NCBI GenBank assembly: GCA_937998875.1
Contig: CALLBO010000043.1
Span: forward strand, 1 to 47,485
Length of the DNA stretch: 47,485 bases
Origin: an uncultured Granulosicoccaceae bacterium
GTDB taxonomy: Bacteria; Pseudomonadota; Gammaproteobacteria; Granulosicoccales; Granulosicoccaceae
Direction of reading: 5' to 3'
The position numbers and the translations under genes were made by a program. Below the pieces are notes generated by a model. That model saw nothing but the letters and a program-made list of their open reading frames with translations, made no database searches and was not told the DNA's origin. Positions 1-8,925 of the stretch are shown in pieces (position 1 is the first letter of the stretch; the number at the start of each line of letters is the position of its first letter).

Positions 1-69
1 TTCACCCTCAATGGGCAATTGCAACTGACCGCTCGTGTCTGCTTTAACAACTCGACGTTTTATCCCCAT
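1..69 (-). CDS. Possible 5' end of an unidentified gene, cut by the window edge
   Basis: Reading leftward from an ATG at 69 there are 23 open codons to the window edge. The peptide starts MGIKRRVVKADTSGQ and is mildly basic. A weak AAGAG lies about 12 bases upstream. No family can be named from so short a piece. It would be transcribed in the same direction as the M24 peptidase gene, with a palindromic repeat between them. It may be chance. Confidence 0.3.
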   Translation of the reverse strand, partial: MGIKRRVVKADTSGQLQLPIEGE

Positions 70-122
70 CTGAATTGCTCTTTATTGCCTCAAGCAATAA
101 TCGCAAAAATTCAGACCTTTGG

Positions 123-174
123 CGACACCCTCTTTGGGAGGGTCCGAGTCTAAGCTCGGGGGAGGGTTGTGTCG
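123..174. repeat. Composite palindromic repeat
   Basis: Outer arms CGACAC (123-128) and GTGTCG (169-174) enclose two smaller hairpins: ACCCTC/GAGGGT (127-132 with 138-143) and CCGAG/CTCGG (144-148 with 155-159). The opening CGACACCCTC also begins the repeat near 37.6 kb. It sits just downstream of the leftward M24 peptidase gene and could act as a transcript-end structure, but no T run follows. Confidence 0.5.
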
Positions 175-208
175 TACTTTGAGATTCACTTTTGCTTTAG
201 CGACAGCC

Positions 209-220
209 CCCTACGTAGGG
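209..220. repeat. Short palindrome CCCTACGTAGGG
   Basis: A perfect 12-base palindrome. Its CCCTACG half is also the tip of the repeat arms at 37618-37763 and 45891-45981, so it may be a reduced member of the same dispersed family. Confidence 0.4.
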
Positions 221-255
221 ATGGGTAATGAAACCTGTGTGGAAAGTATCCCGTA

Positions 256-1341
256 TTAACCGGCGATAACCCTTGTATCACGCGGTAACTCGGAAAATAT
301 CTCCGGGCCATCTGCACGCATGATCACTATGTCTTCTAAACGCAAGCCGAAACGACCCGGTAGATAAATGCCAGGTTCGATCGAAAAGACCATGCCTTCA
401 TCAAGGATTGATTGTGATGATGCCGATAAATAGGGTGGTTCATGGACTTCGACGCCCATGCCGTGCCCGAGACGGTGCATAAAGTACTTTCCGTAACCTG
501 CATCGGTAATAACACCCCGCGCTGCATCGTCCAGTTCGTGTGCACGCACACCGGGGCGTGCAACTTTTATTGCAGCCTGCACTGCGGCTTCCACTACTGC
601 GTGTACCTTGTTGTATTCTTCCGGTGCTTCGCCTAATACTGCCATTCGCGTGATGTCTGAGCTAAAACCATCGCGTGCACCGCCAATATCCATAACAACC
701 GCATCACCGGTTTTAAGCACAGTGTCACCGGTGTGGTGGTGTGGCATCGCGCCGTTACCGCCGGTGCCAATGATCGAGAAGATTGGTTTAGCACCGAGTT
801 CTGTAAATTTTTCACGCGCTACTTCGGCGACTTCAAGCTCAGTCATACCGGGGCGCATTGCGGCCCATGCAGCTTGCATGGCAGCGTCAGCGATCTTTGC
901 ATTGGCCTTCAACGCGGTATATTCATCCTGCGTTTTACGCGCACGCAAGGCACCTATTGTTGATTCGCAGAAATGCCGGCTTGCATTCATCAGGCGGTCC
1001 TGAATCAGCGCTGCATGATCAGCTCGCATAGTCTCATCAAGTACAATGGAGCGTACCGGTTTGCCGCCTTGTGCTTCGATCAACTGTTCCAGTGCGTCTG
1101 CCGGACCATCAGCATCAGACCATTCAAAAAACGGCAGGTCAGTTTGCATCCGAGCGCTTTCAGCCTCGAGTGATGGCATCAATAAGCCTGCGTGGTCAGC
1201 AGTGAGGCAGTAGATAAGCGGTCGCTCATCGGCATGCGGTTTCATGCCGGTGAGCCATTGCAGATGTGCACCGGGTCCCAGTGCGATCAGATCAACACCT
1301 TCTTCTGCCATTTTTGCACGTAGCGCTTCAGTTTTATTCAT
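256..1341 (-). CDS. M24 family metallopeptidase (Xaa-Pro dipeptidase-like)
   Basis: This is a cytoplasmic metallopeptidase of the pita-bread fold (PepQ/aminopeptidase P/creatinase group), 361 residues. The five metal ligands of true peptidases are all visible: Asp218 (VVMDIGG), Asp229 (SSDITR), His293 (HRLGHGMGVEVHEPP), Glu322 (FSIEPG) and Glu336 (LRLEDI). That favours a two-metal Xaa-Pro peptidase over the metal-free creatinase. The N-terminal creatinase-type domain covers about residues 1-125. I chose the ATG at 1341; an in-frame GTG at 1350 overlaps the upstream reductase gene by 8 bases and is also possible. It is the last gene of the leftward hyu operon, so it may release amino acids from an N-acyl or imino-bond product made by HyuAB. 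The substrate is inferred. Confidence 0.88.
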   Translation of the reverse strand: MNKTEALRAKMAEEGVDLIALGPGAHLQWLTGMKPHADERPLIYCLTADHAGLLMPSLEAESARMQTDLPFFEWSDADGPADALEQLIEAQGGKPVRSIVLDETMRADHAALIQDRLMNASRHFCESTIGALRARKTQDEYTALKANAKIADAAMQAAWAAMRPGMTELEVAEVAREKFTELGAKPIFSIIGTGGNGAMPHHHTGDTVLKTGDAVVMDIGGARDGFSSDITRMAVLGEAPEEYNKVHAVVEAAVQAAIKVARPGVRAHELDDAARGVITDAGYGKYFMHRLGHGMGVEVHEPPYLSASSQSILDEGMVFSIEPGIYLPGRFGLRLEDIVIMRADGPEIFSELPRDTRVIAG

Positions 1342-1342
1342 T

Positions 1343-2341
1343 TCAGGCACCTGTATCGATTACGACTTTGCCGTGTGTTTCGCGTGGTTTTTCAAGATAA
1401 CGCCACGCCTCTATATATTGTTCCATCGGGTATATCTTGTCTATTAGTGGTTTAAGGGTACCGTCAGACAGTCCGGCATAGACATAGTCTGTTCCGCGTT
1501 TTTTTGCAGCAGGATCTTCGACATAGTTGAATAGTGAGTACATGTGTAACCAGGCATTGTTCTGCCACATGTCTATGTGTGGTATATCCGGTAGTTTCTC
1601 GGTTAAGGATCCATAGAGCATCAGTTTGGCATCACGAGCCAGTGCCGGACTGTAGCGTGACGGGAAGTCTGCACCGATTGGATCAAACACACCATGTACA
1701 CCAACATCGTTAGTTACTTCTTTAAGGTAGGCTGCAAGGTCACTGCCGTCGTCGACGTAAACATGGTTAGCACCTGATTCTTTCAAATAATCAACACTGC
1801 CTGCAGAGCGAGTGGTAGCGATCATGGTGGCGCCGGCGGCACGGCCGATTTGCAGTGCTGCATTGCCCGCGGTGCCGGTGGCAGCGGTCACCAGTATGTT
1901 GACTCCAGGTTTAGCTTTAGACATTTCAACGACCGGGTAATAAGCAGTCATGAACTGCATCCACACAGAGCTTGCGTCAACCGCACTCATACCTTCGGGG
2001 GCTTTGGTTACATATTGATGGTCAATGATCAATGTGTCGGCACTTGCGCCTTTGTTGTAATAGAAGTAGGGCAGCGTGCAGTAACGCTCGCCAATGTTGA
2101 TACCTTTTACGTTTGAACTGATCGCTTCAACAACGCCCGCAGCCTCCATGCCTATCCGCGCCGGGAAGGACTCAAAACTGAACGAGTACTGATCGTTCAT
2201 CAGATTCATATCACCCCAGTTCAGCGCAAAAGCTTCTATGTGCAGACGCACTTCATCGCGGCCAGGCTTAACAGCATCGCAATCCTGCAACCGCAGTCCC
2301 TCGTAACCGTTGTACTCATCAATAACCCACTCTCTAGGCAT
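1343..2341 (-). CDS. MDR-family zinc-independent alcohol dehydrogenase/quinone reductase
   Basis: A 332-residue medium-chain dehydrogenase/reductase. It has the GroES-like N-terminal domain (about 1-120, with FALNWGDMN and GMEAAGVVE) and an NAD(P)-binding Rossmann half with the motif AATGTAGNAALQIGRAAGA (about 153-171). The cysteine cluster of the structural zinc of classical alcohol dehydrogenases is absent, which places it with quinone oxidoreductase/enoyl-reductase types. It lies 5 bases downstream of hyuB and directly abuts the M24 gene, so it is probably co-transcribed with them. It may reduce a carbonyl or enone formed in the pathway; the substrate cannot be read from the sequence. Confidence 0.85.
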   Translation of the reverse strand: MPREWVIDEYNGYEGLRLQDCDAVKPGRDEVRLHIEAFALNWGDMNLMNDQYSFSFESFPARIGMEAAGVVEAISSNVKGINIGERYCTLPYFYYNKGASADTLIIDHQYVTKAPEGMSAVDASSVWMQFMTAYYPVVEMSKAKPGVNILVTAATGTAGNAALQIGRAAGATMIATTRSAGSVDYLKESGANHVYVDDGSDLAAYLKEVTNDVGVHGVFDPIGADFPSRYSPALARDAKLMLYGSLTEKLPDIPHIDMWQNNAWLHMYSLFNYVEDPAAKKRGTDYVYAGLSDGTLKPLIDKIYPMEQYIEAWRYLEKPRETHGKVVIDTGA

Positions 2342-2346
2342 TATTC

Positions 2347-3987
2347 CTACTTCCCATAGATGCTTGCAGCTCTGTCTGGCGTAATCAGCCCGGCTTTAAT
2401 ATCTGCAGCCACGGATTTACGGTCGCGTTTTTTCGGATCACCGTACCCGGCACCACTGGAGGTGACTACTCTCACTACATCATCTGTAGTGAGTGGCAGC
2501 CCCGATACAAAGTTATAGGTCTCGGTGCCCTCTGGTTTAATCACTTCAACATAGTTACCGGAACCATCTAGCCCACCTTCCATGCCCCAGGGTTTTTCTG
2601 TAAAGCGGGTAAACCCCATGGTTAAAAAACCCTGTTCGGTGCGAATGCGATACTCAAGGATCAAGCCGCGCCCACCGGTAAACTGGCCTTCGCCTCCCGG
2701 TGAATCATTTAACGCCATGCGATCAACATATAAGCCGTTGCGTGCCTCTGATACTTCCGCAGGTGTGTTGTAGGTTTCACCATGAAAGTTGCAGAACATG
2801 CAGGCATTGCCATCGTGATCCTGCCCGGCTCCCCAGCCACCGAGCTGCGGTTCAATAATGGTGTATTGTCGACCTGTGTCCGGATGTGTGCCGCCAATAA
2901 AGGTGCCACAGATCGAGCTGAAATGTCCGGCAGGTAGTACATCCGGAATATGCGGGGCCAGGCAACGCCAGATCAAGTCGTTGGAACGGATTTCGGTTTC
3001 ATAGTAAAAGCCTACTGCCGCAGGTTCCTTTGCGTGAAAAATTGATCCTTCGCGTGTCAGTACCTTTAGGGGTCGGAAGCTGCCATCATTAGCTGGAGTA
3101 TCCGGTCCGGTCAAAGCTTTGAAAATCATTTGTGCACAGATGACTGTACCGTCGCGAGTGGCGTTACCGGGGCCTGCCATCTGATCCGGGTTGTCGCGAA
3201 AATCGACGACAAACTCATCATCGGAGATGGTCACCTTAACATTAAAGATCTGACCATCGTCCTGTTTCTCATCAAGCTCAAACGTGCCCTTTGGCAGTTT
3301 CTTAAGTTCTGCACGTGCTGCTTTTTCACCAAAGTCCATAAAGCTTTCCATGGCTCGGAGAAACGTAAGCGCGCCATACTTTTCTGCAATCCCTTCAAGA
3401 CGACGAGCACCAACACGTACACCTGCAATCGCTGCCCAGACATCGCCTTTTAAGAAGTCGGGCATGCGGCTGTTACAGGTAATGATATCCATCACTGCCT
3501 GATCAGTAACACCTTCGTTAATGATCTTTACCGCCGGTAGCCGCAAGCCCTCATGAAAGATTTCAGTCGCATCCCCCGATAATGATCCCGGTGCCATGCC
3601 ACCGATATCGGAGTTGTGCGCAATGATCGCAGTCCATGCAAGCAAGGTGTCTCCCTGGAACACTGGCATTGCCAGTACGATATCGTTGAGATGTGTGACA
3701 CCACCATGCCACGGGTCATTGGTTATAAAGACGTCACCGGGACGGATGTCTTCGTGTTTCGAAAGAATAAACTGCACTGATTTATCGAGCACACCGATAA
3801 ATGCCGGTATGCCAGCGCCGCTTGAAGCAATACGACCTTCGGCATCGGTAATGCCACTGCCCATGTCGAGCACTTCGTAAATAATCGAAGACATGGCGGT
3901 CTTGCCCATCGCAGCAAACATTTCATCAGCGGCAGCAGTCAATGAGTTCTGGATAATCTCAAGCGTTATTAGATCGTTACTCATCAT
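2347..3987 (-). CDS. hyuB: Hydantoinase B/oxoprolinase family subunit (first HyuB)
   Basis: A 546-residue protein of the HyuB family, the partner subunit of ATP-dependent amidohydrolases such as 5-oxoprolinase, N-methylhydantoinase and caprolactamase. Family landmarks are an N-terminal helix-rich start (TLEIIQNSL), the NDPWHGGVTHLNDI motif near residue 110, and the glycine-rich C-terminal GEGQFTGGRGLILEYR segment. The start ATG overlaps the stop of hyuA (TAATG), a sign of translational coupling and a complex of the two products. A second, divergently encoded HyuB at 12486-14075 shares long identical stretches, so this family is duplicated in the locus. The actual ring substrate is unknown. 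Confidence 0.92.
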   Translation of the reverse strand: MMSNDLITLEIIQNSLTAAADEMFAAMGKTAMSSIIYEVLDMGSGITDAEGRIASSGAGIPAFIGVLDKSVQFILSKHEDIRPGDVFITNDPWHGGVTHLNDIVLAMPVFQGDTLLAWTAIIAHNSDIGGMAPGSLSGDATEIFHEGLRLPAVKIINEGVTDQAVMDIITCNSRMPDFLKGDVWAAIAGVRVGARRLEGIAEKYGALTFLRAMESFMDFGEKAARAELKKLPKGTFELDEKQDDGQIFNVKVTISDDEFVVDFRDNPDQMAGPGNATRDGTVICAQMIFKALTGPDTPANDGSFRPLKVLTREGSIFHAKEPAAVGFYYETEIRSNDLIWRCLAPHIPDVLPAGHFSSICGTFIGGTHPDTGRQYTIIEPQLGGWGAGQDHDGNACMFCNFHGETYNTPAEVSEARNGLYVDRMALNDSPGGEGQFTGGRGLILEYRIRTEQGFLTMGFTRFTEKPWGMEGGLDGSGNYVEVIKPEGTETYNFVSGLPLTTDDVVRVVTSSGAGYGDPKKRDRKSVAADIKAGLITPDRAASIYGK

Positions 3988-6056
3988 TAAGCCTCCAGTA
4001 CGATGTGGATGTTGCTGTAGGCATCGACCGACACCGTGTTACCCGGATGTATTACCACCGTTGATCCGCTGTCTTCTATCACAGCAGGGCCTGTGAATGA
4101 CATACCGGCTTGCAACTGGTCACCATCGTAGATGTCGGCCTCGTGTACCCCTTCGAGTGCATAATCAACAGAGCGTGTGGTTTTGATAGCAGCGGAGGCA
4201 TCTGCAGGTCCGAGGCTTGCCGGTGTCATCGTGAGCTTACCCACCTCGGCGCGTGCCACCAGATGAATGCCGACCATCTCGACCGGTGCATCTAGTCGAT
4301 ACGTGTATTCCTTTTCGTACAAGGCATGAAACGATTCTGCAATCGCTTCCAGTGATGTATCGGTAATAGCGCCGGTAAGTGGTACCTCGGTGGTGTGTTC
4401 CTGATTCTGGTAACGGAATTTTCCGTAGCGCAGGAAGCTGATTTTATCTGTTGCCACACCTTCGGCTTCGAAGGTTGCTCGCGCCTCGGCTTCCGTATCG
4501 TCAAAGACCTTTTCAATACGTGCACCTGCACCTTCACCCAGGTCCATCAACTGTGTGGCGAAGTAGTCGCGGCGCAGGTCACTCATCATCATGCCCCAGG
4601 CAGAGAATACAGATGCCGCAGTCGGTACAATAACTTTCCCAATCTGAAGTTCTTGCGCGAGCGCTACCGCATGCATCGCACCGCCGCCGCCAAAAGCGAG
4701 CAGGGTGAAGTCGCGAGTATCATGGCCACGGTTTAAGCTCACAAGCTTTAACGCATTGACCATGTTGTCGTTGGCGATACGCACAATGCCGCGTGCCGCC
4801 TCATCAATAGATACTGAAAGTCTGCCCGCCAGTTCTTTCAATGCAGTCTCGGTTGCTTGCATATCTGCATTGATAGCACCGCCACAGAAGTAGTCGCGAT
4901 TAATACGACCGAGCCACAGGTTGGCATCGGTAGTGGTCGCTTGGGTGCCGCCTTTGCCATAAGCTGCCGGGCCGGGGACGGCACCTGCCGACTGAGGTCC
5001 GACATGCAGCTTGCCAAAGTCATCAACACGCGCAATTGAACCACCACCGTTACCGATTTCAACCAGATCAACCACCGGCACCATGATCGGGTAACCGGCT
5101 GACTTGCGACTGCGCTCTATCCAGTAGTCGGTCATGATTCTGACCTCGCCACCTTCAATCAATGAGCATTTGGCAGTGGTGCCGCCGATATCGAGCGCCA
5201 GTATGTTCGGTTCATCGATCAGCTTGCCCAGTTCTGCCGCCCCCCAGAAACCCGAAGCCGGACCACTTTCGACCATAGTGATCGGAATGGCGGATGTGGC
5301 CTCTAAACTGTCGACCCCACAATTTGATTGCATAATGTATGGGGAGTTTTTTAAGCCGCGTGATTTCAACCCTTCATTAAGTTGACTCAGATAACGTGCT
5401 GCTACCGGCTGCACATAGGCCGATAGCACTGCTGTGTTTGTACGTTCGTATTCACGCCATTCACGTGTGATCTGGTGTGATGCTACAACAGATACTTCGG
5501 GCCAGTGGTTTTGCACAGCCGTGAGTACGGCTTTTTCATGTGCGGGGTTGGCATAGCCATGCAACAAACAAATAGCCACAGCTTCAACACTTTCATTGCG
5601 GAAGTAATCCAGAATAGCCGGCAGGCCAGACAAGTCCAGTGCCGCTCTTTCATTGCCCTGATAAGTCATTCGGCCAGGCACTTCAGCGCGTAAATGACGT
5701 GGTACAAACGGCTCAGGCTTGATGTAGTGAAGGTTAAAAAAGTCCGGGCGGTTGCCTCGTGCTATTTCCAGTACGTCGCGAAAACCTTCAGTGGTGATTA
5801 AACCCACCGACACACCTTTGCGTTCGGTTAGCGCGTTAATAACTACCGTCGTTCCATGGGCCATAAAGTCGACAGAAGCCGGGTCGACACCGCCTTTCTC
5901 CAGCACATTAAGCACGCCGACTTCGAAGTTTGGTGGTGTGGTATCAGACTTTGCAGTGGTGACTTTTAAACTGCCGTCAGCGTTGGTTTCAAACGCCACG
6001 AGATCAGTAAACGTACCGCCGACATCTGTGGCGACACGGCGCGTTGTGTTACTCAT
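3987..6056 (-). CDS. hyuA: Hydantoinase A/oxoprolinase family subunit (HyuA)
   Basis: A 689-residue HyuA-type subunit of the actin-like ATPase (ASKHA) fold, expected to phosphorylate the substrate carbonyl in ATP-dependent ring opening. The N-terminal phosphate loop is TDVGGTFTDL (residues 9-18). A second one, LALDIGGTTAKCSL, lies near residue 290. The GGGGAMHA motif lies near residue 455. Length matches stand-alone HyuA (about 680-720), not the fused 1,200-residue oxoprolinase. The start codon overlaps the GAF gene stop by 8 bases and its end overlaps hyuB, so gaf-hyuA-hyuB is a coupled unit. It is the only HyuA in the window although there are two HyuB genes. Confidence 0.93.
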   Translation of the reverse strand: MSNTTRRVATDVGGTFTDLVAFETNADGSLKVTTAKSDTTPPNFEVGVLNVLEKGGVDPASVDFMAHGTTVVINALTERKGVSVGLITTEGFRDVLEIARGNRPDFFNLHYIKPEPFVPRHLRAEVPGRMTYQGNERAALDLSGLPAILDYFRNESVEAVAICLLHGYANPAHEKAVLTAVQNHWPEVSVVASHQITREWREYERTNTAVLSAYVQPVAARYLSQLNEGLKSRGLKNSPYIMQSNCGVDSLEATSAIPITMVESGPASGFWGAAELGKLIDEPNILALDIGGTTAKCSLIEGGEVRIMTDYWIERSRKSAGYPIMVPVVDLVEIGNGGGSIARVDDFGKLHVGPQSAGAVPGPAAYGKGGTQATTTDANLWLGRINRDYFCGGAINADMQATETALKELAGRLSVSIDEAARGIVRIANDNMVNALKLVSLNRGHDTRDFTLLAFGGGGAMHAVALAQELQIGKVIVPTAASVFSAWGMMMSDLRRDYFATQLMDLGEGAGARIEKVFDDTEAEARATFEAEGVATDKISFLRYGKFRYQNQEHTTEVPLTGAITDTSLEAIAESFHALYEKEYTYRLDAPVEMVGIHLVARAEVGKLTMTPASLGPADASAAIKTTRSVDYALEGVHEADIYDGDQLQAGMSFTGPAVIEDSGSTVVIHPGNTVSVDAYSNIHIVLEA

Positions 6057-6552
6057 TTAATTTGTTCCCATCGATGTTGCCGTTTGCCAGCAGAAAGGTG
6101 GCCGCAGCAGGTACAGTCAGTTGGTTCGCAGCGGTTACTCTTGCAGGTGTAAAGTGCCCGGCTACGTTAAGACAATTTAATGTGCCGATCACTTTATTAC
6201 CCACGATAACAGGCAGGTTTAAACAGCTTTCAAGACCGAGTGATTGAATCTTTTCCCAATCCGGAAAAACTGCGGCGAGATCTTCGATGGAGTTTCCAAC
6301 AAAAGTTTGATGACGTAACAACACGGTTTCGGTCCAGCTGTTTTTCAGTATTGGTTTTTCACCGCCAACGGGGTAGGCGTCAGTGTCATCCGTGAAAATG
6401 CGTTGCGCGACACCGCGCTCCTGATCGAAGGTCATCATCGTAAACTGCTTTAGATCAAGAGCATCGTAGGCCATTTGTCGAAGTGCCTGACAGCTCGCCT
6501 CCATCGGGTTGCTTGATGCCAGTGCTGCCGCAAAGGAAGCCATATCAGTCAT
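6049..6552 (-). CDS. Small single-domain GAF protein
   Basis: A 167-residue protein that is essentially one GAF domain. The pattern GLESCLNLPVIVGNKVIGTL near residues 120-140 is the typical GAF core strand pair. No kinase, cyclase or DNA-binding domain is attached. I chose the ATG at 6552, which overlaps the stop of the XRE-cupin gene as ATGACTGA; an in-frame GTG at 6579 would overlap further. Its place between the regulator and hyuA suggests a ligand sensor or an accessory protein for the pathway. Cysteines sit in the GAF core, so a redox role like free-methionine sulfoxide reductase was considered, but the cysteine arrangement does not clearly match. Function is open. Confidence 0.8.
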   Translation of the reverse strand: MTDMASFAAALASSNPMEASCQALRQMAYDALDLKQFTMMTFDQERGVAQRIFTDDTDAYPVGGEKPILKNSWTETVLLRHQTFVGNSIEDLAAVFPDWEKIQSLGLESCLNLPVIVGNKVIGTLNCLNVAGHFTPARVTAANQLTVPAAATFLLANGNIDGNKLNE

Positions 6553-7150
6553 GTTGTTCACCTTCACGTTCCTCACCAAATAGCTCCATCGTGTTAACGA
6601 TAAGTACTGTTACCGTCTTACCGGTTTCATTGAGTACAGAATGCGGACGCATGCTGGCAAAATGAATCGAATCGCCAGTGCCTAGAACAGTACGCACCCC
6701 ATCCACCACGATCGTTAATGCACCGTTAAGTACGTAGTAGAACTCTTCCCCGTCGTGCACCATTTCTTCAATCTCAAAACCCGGTGGATGATGTACAAGC
6801 ACACCGTTTAGCGTGCTGCCCGGGAAGGTGGTCGATAACCGTTCAAACTCAAAACCACCACCGGGGGAGGCATAAATTTTTCGCATCTCGGCACGGCTGG
6901 TTTGATCAGGCTTTGGTGGTGTATCGAAGAACTCGGTGATGTGCGCATCCAGCGCCTCTGCCAGTGCCGTCAATGACAACAGCGACGGCGACGTGATATT
7001 TCGCTCGACCTGACTGACAAATCCGGTCGTCACCCGAGCCTTTTTTGCCACAGCTTCCAGTGTGAGGCCGAGTTCTCTGCGCCTGGCGCGCAGCTTAGCA
7101 CCCAGGTCGGCAGACAAATCTGAAGGCATTGAGGAATTATTTGTTAGCAT
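6545..7150 (-). CDS. XRE-family transcriptional regulator with C-terminal cupin domain
   Basis: This 201-residue regulator has an N-terminal helix-turn-helix of the Cro/XRE type (about residues 17-72, including TLEAVAKKARVTTGFVSQVE) and a C-terminal cupin (about 118-190, with HDGEEFYYVLNG and a late His in MRPHSVLNE) that probably binds the inducer. Members of this architecture (PuuR, MppR-like) regulate adjacent catabolic genes. It is the first gene of the leftward operon and faces the ABC transporter operon across a 120-bp gap holding an inverted-repeat operator candidate. The start at 7150 would give an almost leaderless mRNA from the predicted promoter; an in-frame ATG at 7129 is the alternative. 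Neither has a clear ribosome-binding site. Confidence 0.9.
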   Translation of the reverse strand: MLTNNSSMPSDLSADLGAKLRARRRELGLTLEAVAKKARVTTGFVSQVERNITSPSLLSLTALAEALDAHITEFFDTPPKPDQTSRAEMRKIYASPGGGFEFERLSTTFPGSTLNGVLVHHPPGFEIEEMVHDGEEFYYVLNGALTIVVDGVRTVLGTGDSIHFASMRPHSVLNETGKTVTVLIVNTMELFGEEREGEQHD

Positions 7151-7157
7151 GGCTAAA

Positions 7158-7193
7158 ATAATGTTGACAAATGGGGGTGTTTGTCAAGATGAT
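7158..7193. promoter_or_regulatory. Overlapping divergent promoters with inverted-repeat operator
   Basis: A perfect 8+8 inverted repeat, TTGACAAA (7164-7171) and TTTGTCAA (7180-7187), is separated by 8 bases. Each arm contains TTGACA on one strand. Rightward, TTGACA (7164-7169) is followed after 18 bases by GATGAT (7188-7193). Leftward, TTGACA (7187-7182) is followed after 18 bases by CATTAT (7163-7158). Both -10 boxes match the consensus at 4 of 6. The repeat covers both -35 boxes and spacers, so the XRE-cupin regulator would be expected to block both operons here. Confidence 0.6.
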
Positions 7194-7229
7194 TACAGCT
7201 GTACTAAAAAATTAAATACAGCCGGCTGT
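7194..7229. promoter_or_regulatory. Two further palindromes in the ABC operon leader
   Basis: TACAGCTGTA (7194-7203) and ACAGCCGGCTGT (7218-7229) are both perfect palindromes and share the ACAGC/GCTGT half-site. They lie just downstream of the predicted rightward transcription start, inside the leader of the substrate-binding protein gene. They could be a second operator pair or an RNA hairpin. No direct evidence separates these options. Confidence 0.35.
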
Positions 7230-7270
7230 GCATTCCGGCTGCCATTGCGCAATCAACCCGGGGGATACTT

Positions 7271-8851
7271 ATGACACTAACTTCCAGAACATCAGTTCTA
7301 GGCAGCACAGTATTAGGGCTGTTACTGGCAACAGCACCGGCTTCGGCGGAACGAATTCTACGCGCCGACGAAGTGGCTGTTGGTGAGATCGATCCTGCCA
7401 AAGGCACGGATTACGCCGATACTGTTTTGGCAATAAACCTTTATGACACGCTGGTTTACCCGAATCAAGGCGGCGCTGGTGTGCAGCCACATCTGGCCAC
7501 CGACTGGACCGTGGATGGTGCGACCTATACGTTTAACCTGCGCGACGATGTGAAGTTTAACTCGGGCAATCCACTGACTGCCGCCGATGTTGCCTACAGC
7601 TTCGAGCGAATGATGGCGATGGGGCAGGGCAACAGCAGCCTGTTTGCCGATGTCGTCGATAGTGTTGAAGCTACCGGTGATCACTCCGTGGTATTCGCGC
7701 TTTCAAAGCCGTTTGCACCATTCCTTGCCACACTGATTCGTATGCCGATTGTCGATATGGCGACGGTTAAAGCAAATGAAAAAGACGGTGACTGGGCATC
7801 TACCTGGATGTCGCAAAACAGTGCAGGCTCTGGTCCTTACGTGATCGCCAGTCATGATCCGCAGACGGAAACAGTACTGTCTTATGAAGCGGATTACTTT
7901 ATTGACCCGGTAGATAGTCACCCGGAAACCGTACGTTTTCGCTATGGCCTTGAAGCTGCCACAGTACGTGCTTTGATGGGTCGCGGTGAACACGATATTT
8001 CAAGTCAGTGGCTGCCACCTGAAGTTTATGCAGGCCTGGCTGAAGACGGTGCGACACTGGTAACCGAGGCAGGTCTCACCGGTGAATACTTTAAGCTTAA
8101 TACTCAGCGTGCACCGCTTGATGACGTGCACTGCCGCAGAGCATTGGCTTATGCGTTTGATTACGCGACGATGGGCCAGCTGACACAGATTAATGACAGC
8201 ACTTCAACCGGCACGCCGATGACCGGTGCAATTCCACAAGGTCTAACGGGCTATGATGCATCGCTTCCTGTGTTCGAACAGGATATGGCGTTAGCGCAAG
8301 AGGAGCTTGGCAAGTGTCAGTACGATCCCAAAGATCATCCGCTTGATGTCGTCTTTATTGCTGAAACTCCGGCCCGTGAGCGAGGGGCGTTGATGATGCA
8401 GGCGATCTACAGCACGCTTGGTTTTAATGTTGAAATCACTCGCACACCGTGGGCTCTTTTAACAGAGCAGGTGACAGCACCGGCAACCGCACCTCACGTG
8501 GTAGAAATTGCGATCTCCGCTGCATCACCAGATACTGATTCGCTGCTCTATGCGATGTATCACTCTTCGCAACCACCCACGTGGATATCTTCGTCATACT
8601 TCAAGAATGCGGGTCTTGACGCATTACTGGACAAGGGCCGTGTTGAAGCAGATCAGGATGCACGCCAGGCAATCTATGCACAAGCCAATGCAATTCTTGC
8701 TGAAGAAGTGCCGGATATTTACGCTTATGAACTACTCAGTCCGTTTGCGGTACGTGATGGCGTGACTTATCACAACCTCGCAGACCCGGCGCGCACTTAT
8801 CCGGTATCTGGATTTAATATGCGCTTTGCGGATATCTCTGTTCCTGAATAA
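7271..8851 (+). CDS. Peptide/nickel-type ABC transporter substrate-binding protein
   Basis: A 526-residue periplasmic binding protein of the SBP_bac_5 (DppA/OppA/NikA) family. The N-terminus is a Sec signal peptide with a hydrophobic stretch and an ASA-E cleavage site near residue 27. Family signatures include LATDWTVDGATYTFNLRDDV and the FNSGNPLTAADVAYSFERMM segment. A GGGGGA ribosome-binding site lies about 6 bases before the ATG. It heads the rightward operon with two permeases, two ATPases and a second HyuB, so it probably captures the pathway's substrate, a peptide-like or cyclic amide compound. The binding specificity cannot be read from sequence. Confidence 0.93.
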   Translation: MTLTSRTSVLGSTVLGLLLATAPASAERILRADEVAVGEIDPAKGTDYADTVLAINLYDTLVYPNQGGAGVQPHLATDWTVDGATYTFNLRDDVKFNSGNPLTAADVAYSFERMMAMGQGNSSLFADVVDSVEATGDHSVVFALSKPFAPFLATLIRMPIVDMATVKANEKDGDWASTWMSQNSAGSGPYVIASHDPQTETVLSYEADYFIDPVDSHPETVRFRYGLEAATVRALMGRGEHDISSQWLPPEVYAGLAEDGATLVTEAGLTGEYFKLNTQRAPLDDVHCRRALAYAFDYATMGQLTQINDSTSTGTPMTGAIPQGLTGYDASLPVFEQDMALAQEELGKCQYDPKDHPLDVVFIAETPARERGALMMQAIYSTLGFNVEITRTPWALLTEQVTAPATAPHVVEIAISAASPDTDSLLYAMYHSSQPPTWISSSYFKNAGLDALLDKGRVEADQDARQAIYAQANAILAEEVPDIYAYELLSPFAVRDGVTYHNLADPARTYPVSGFNMRFADISVPE

Positions 8852-8925
8852 CGTTAAGAGTAAATGTCGCGGATGGTATGGCTACGGTCATGCCATCCGA
8901 TGATTAAGAATTGCCGAGACATAGC

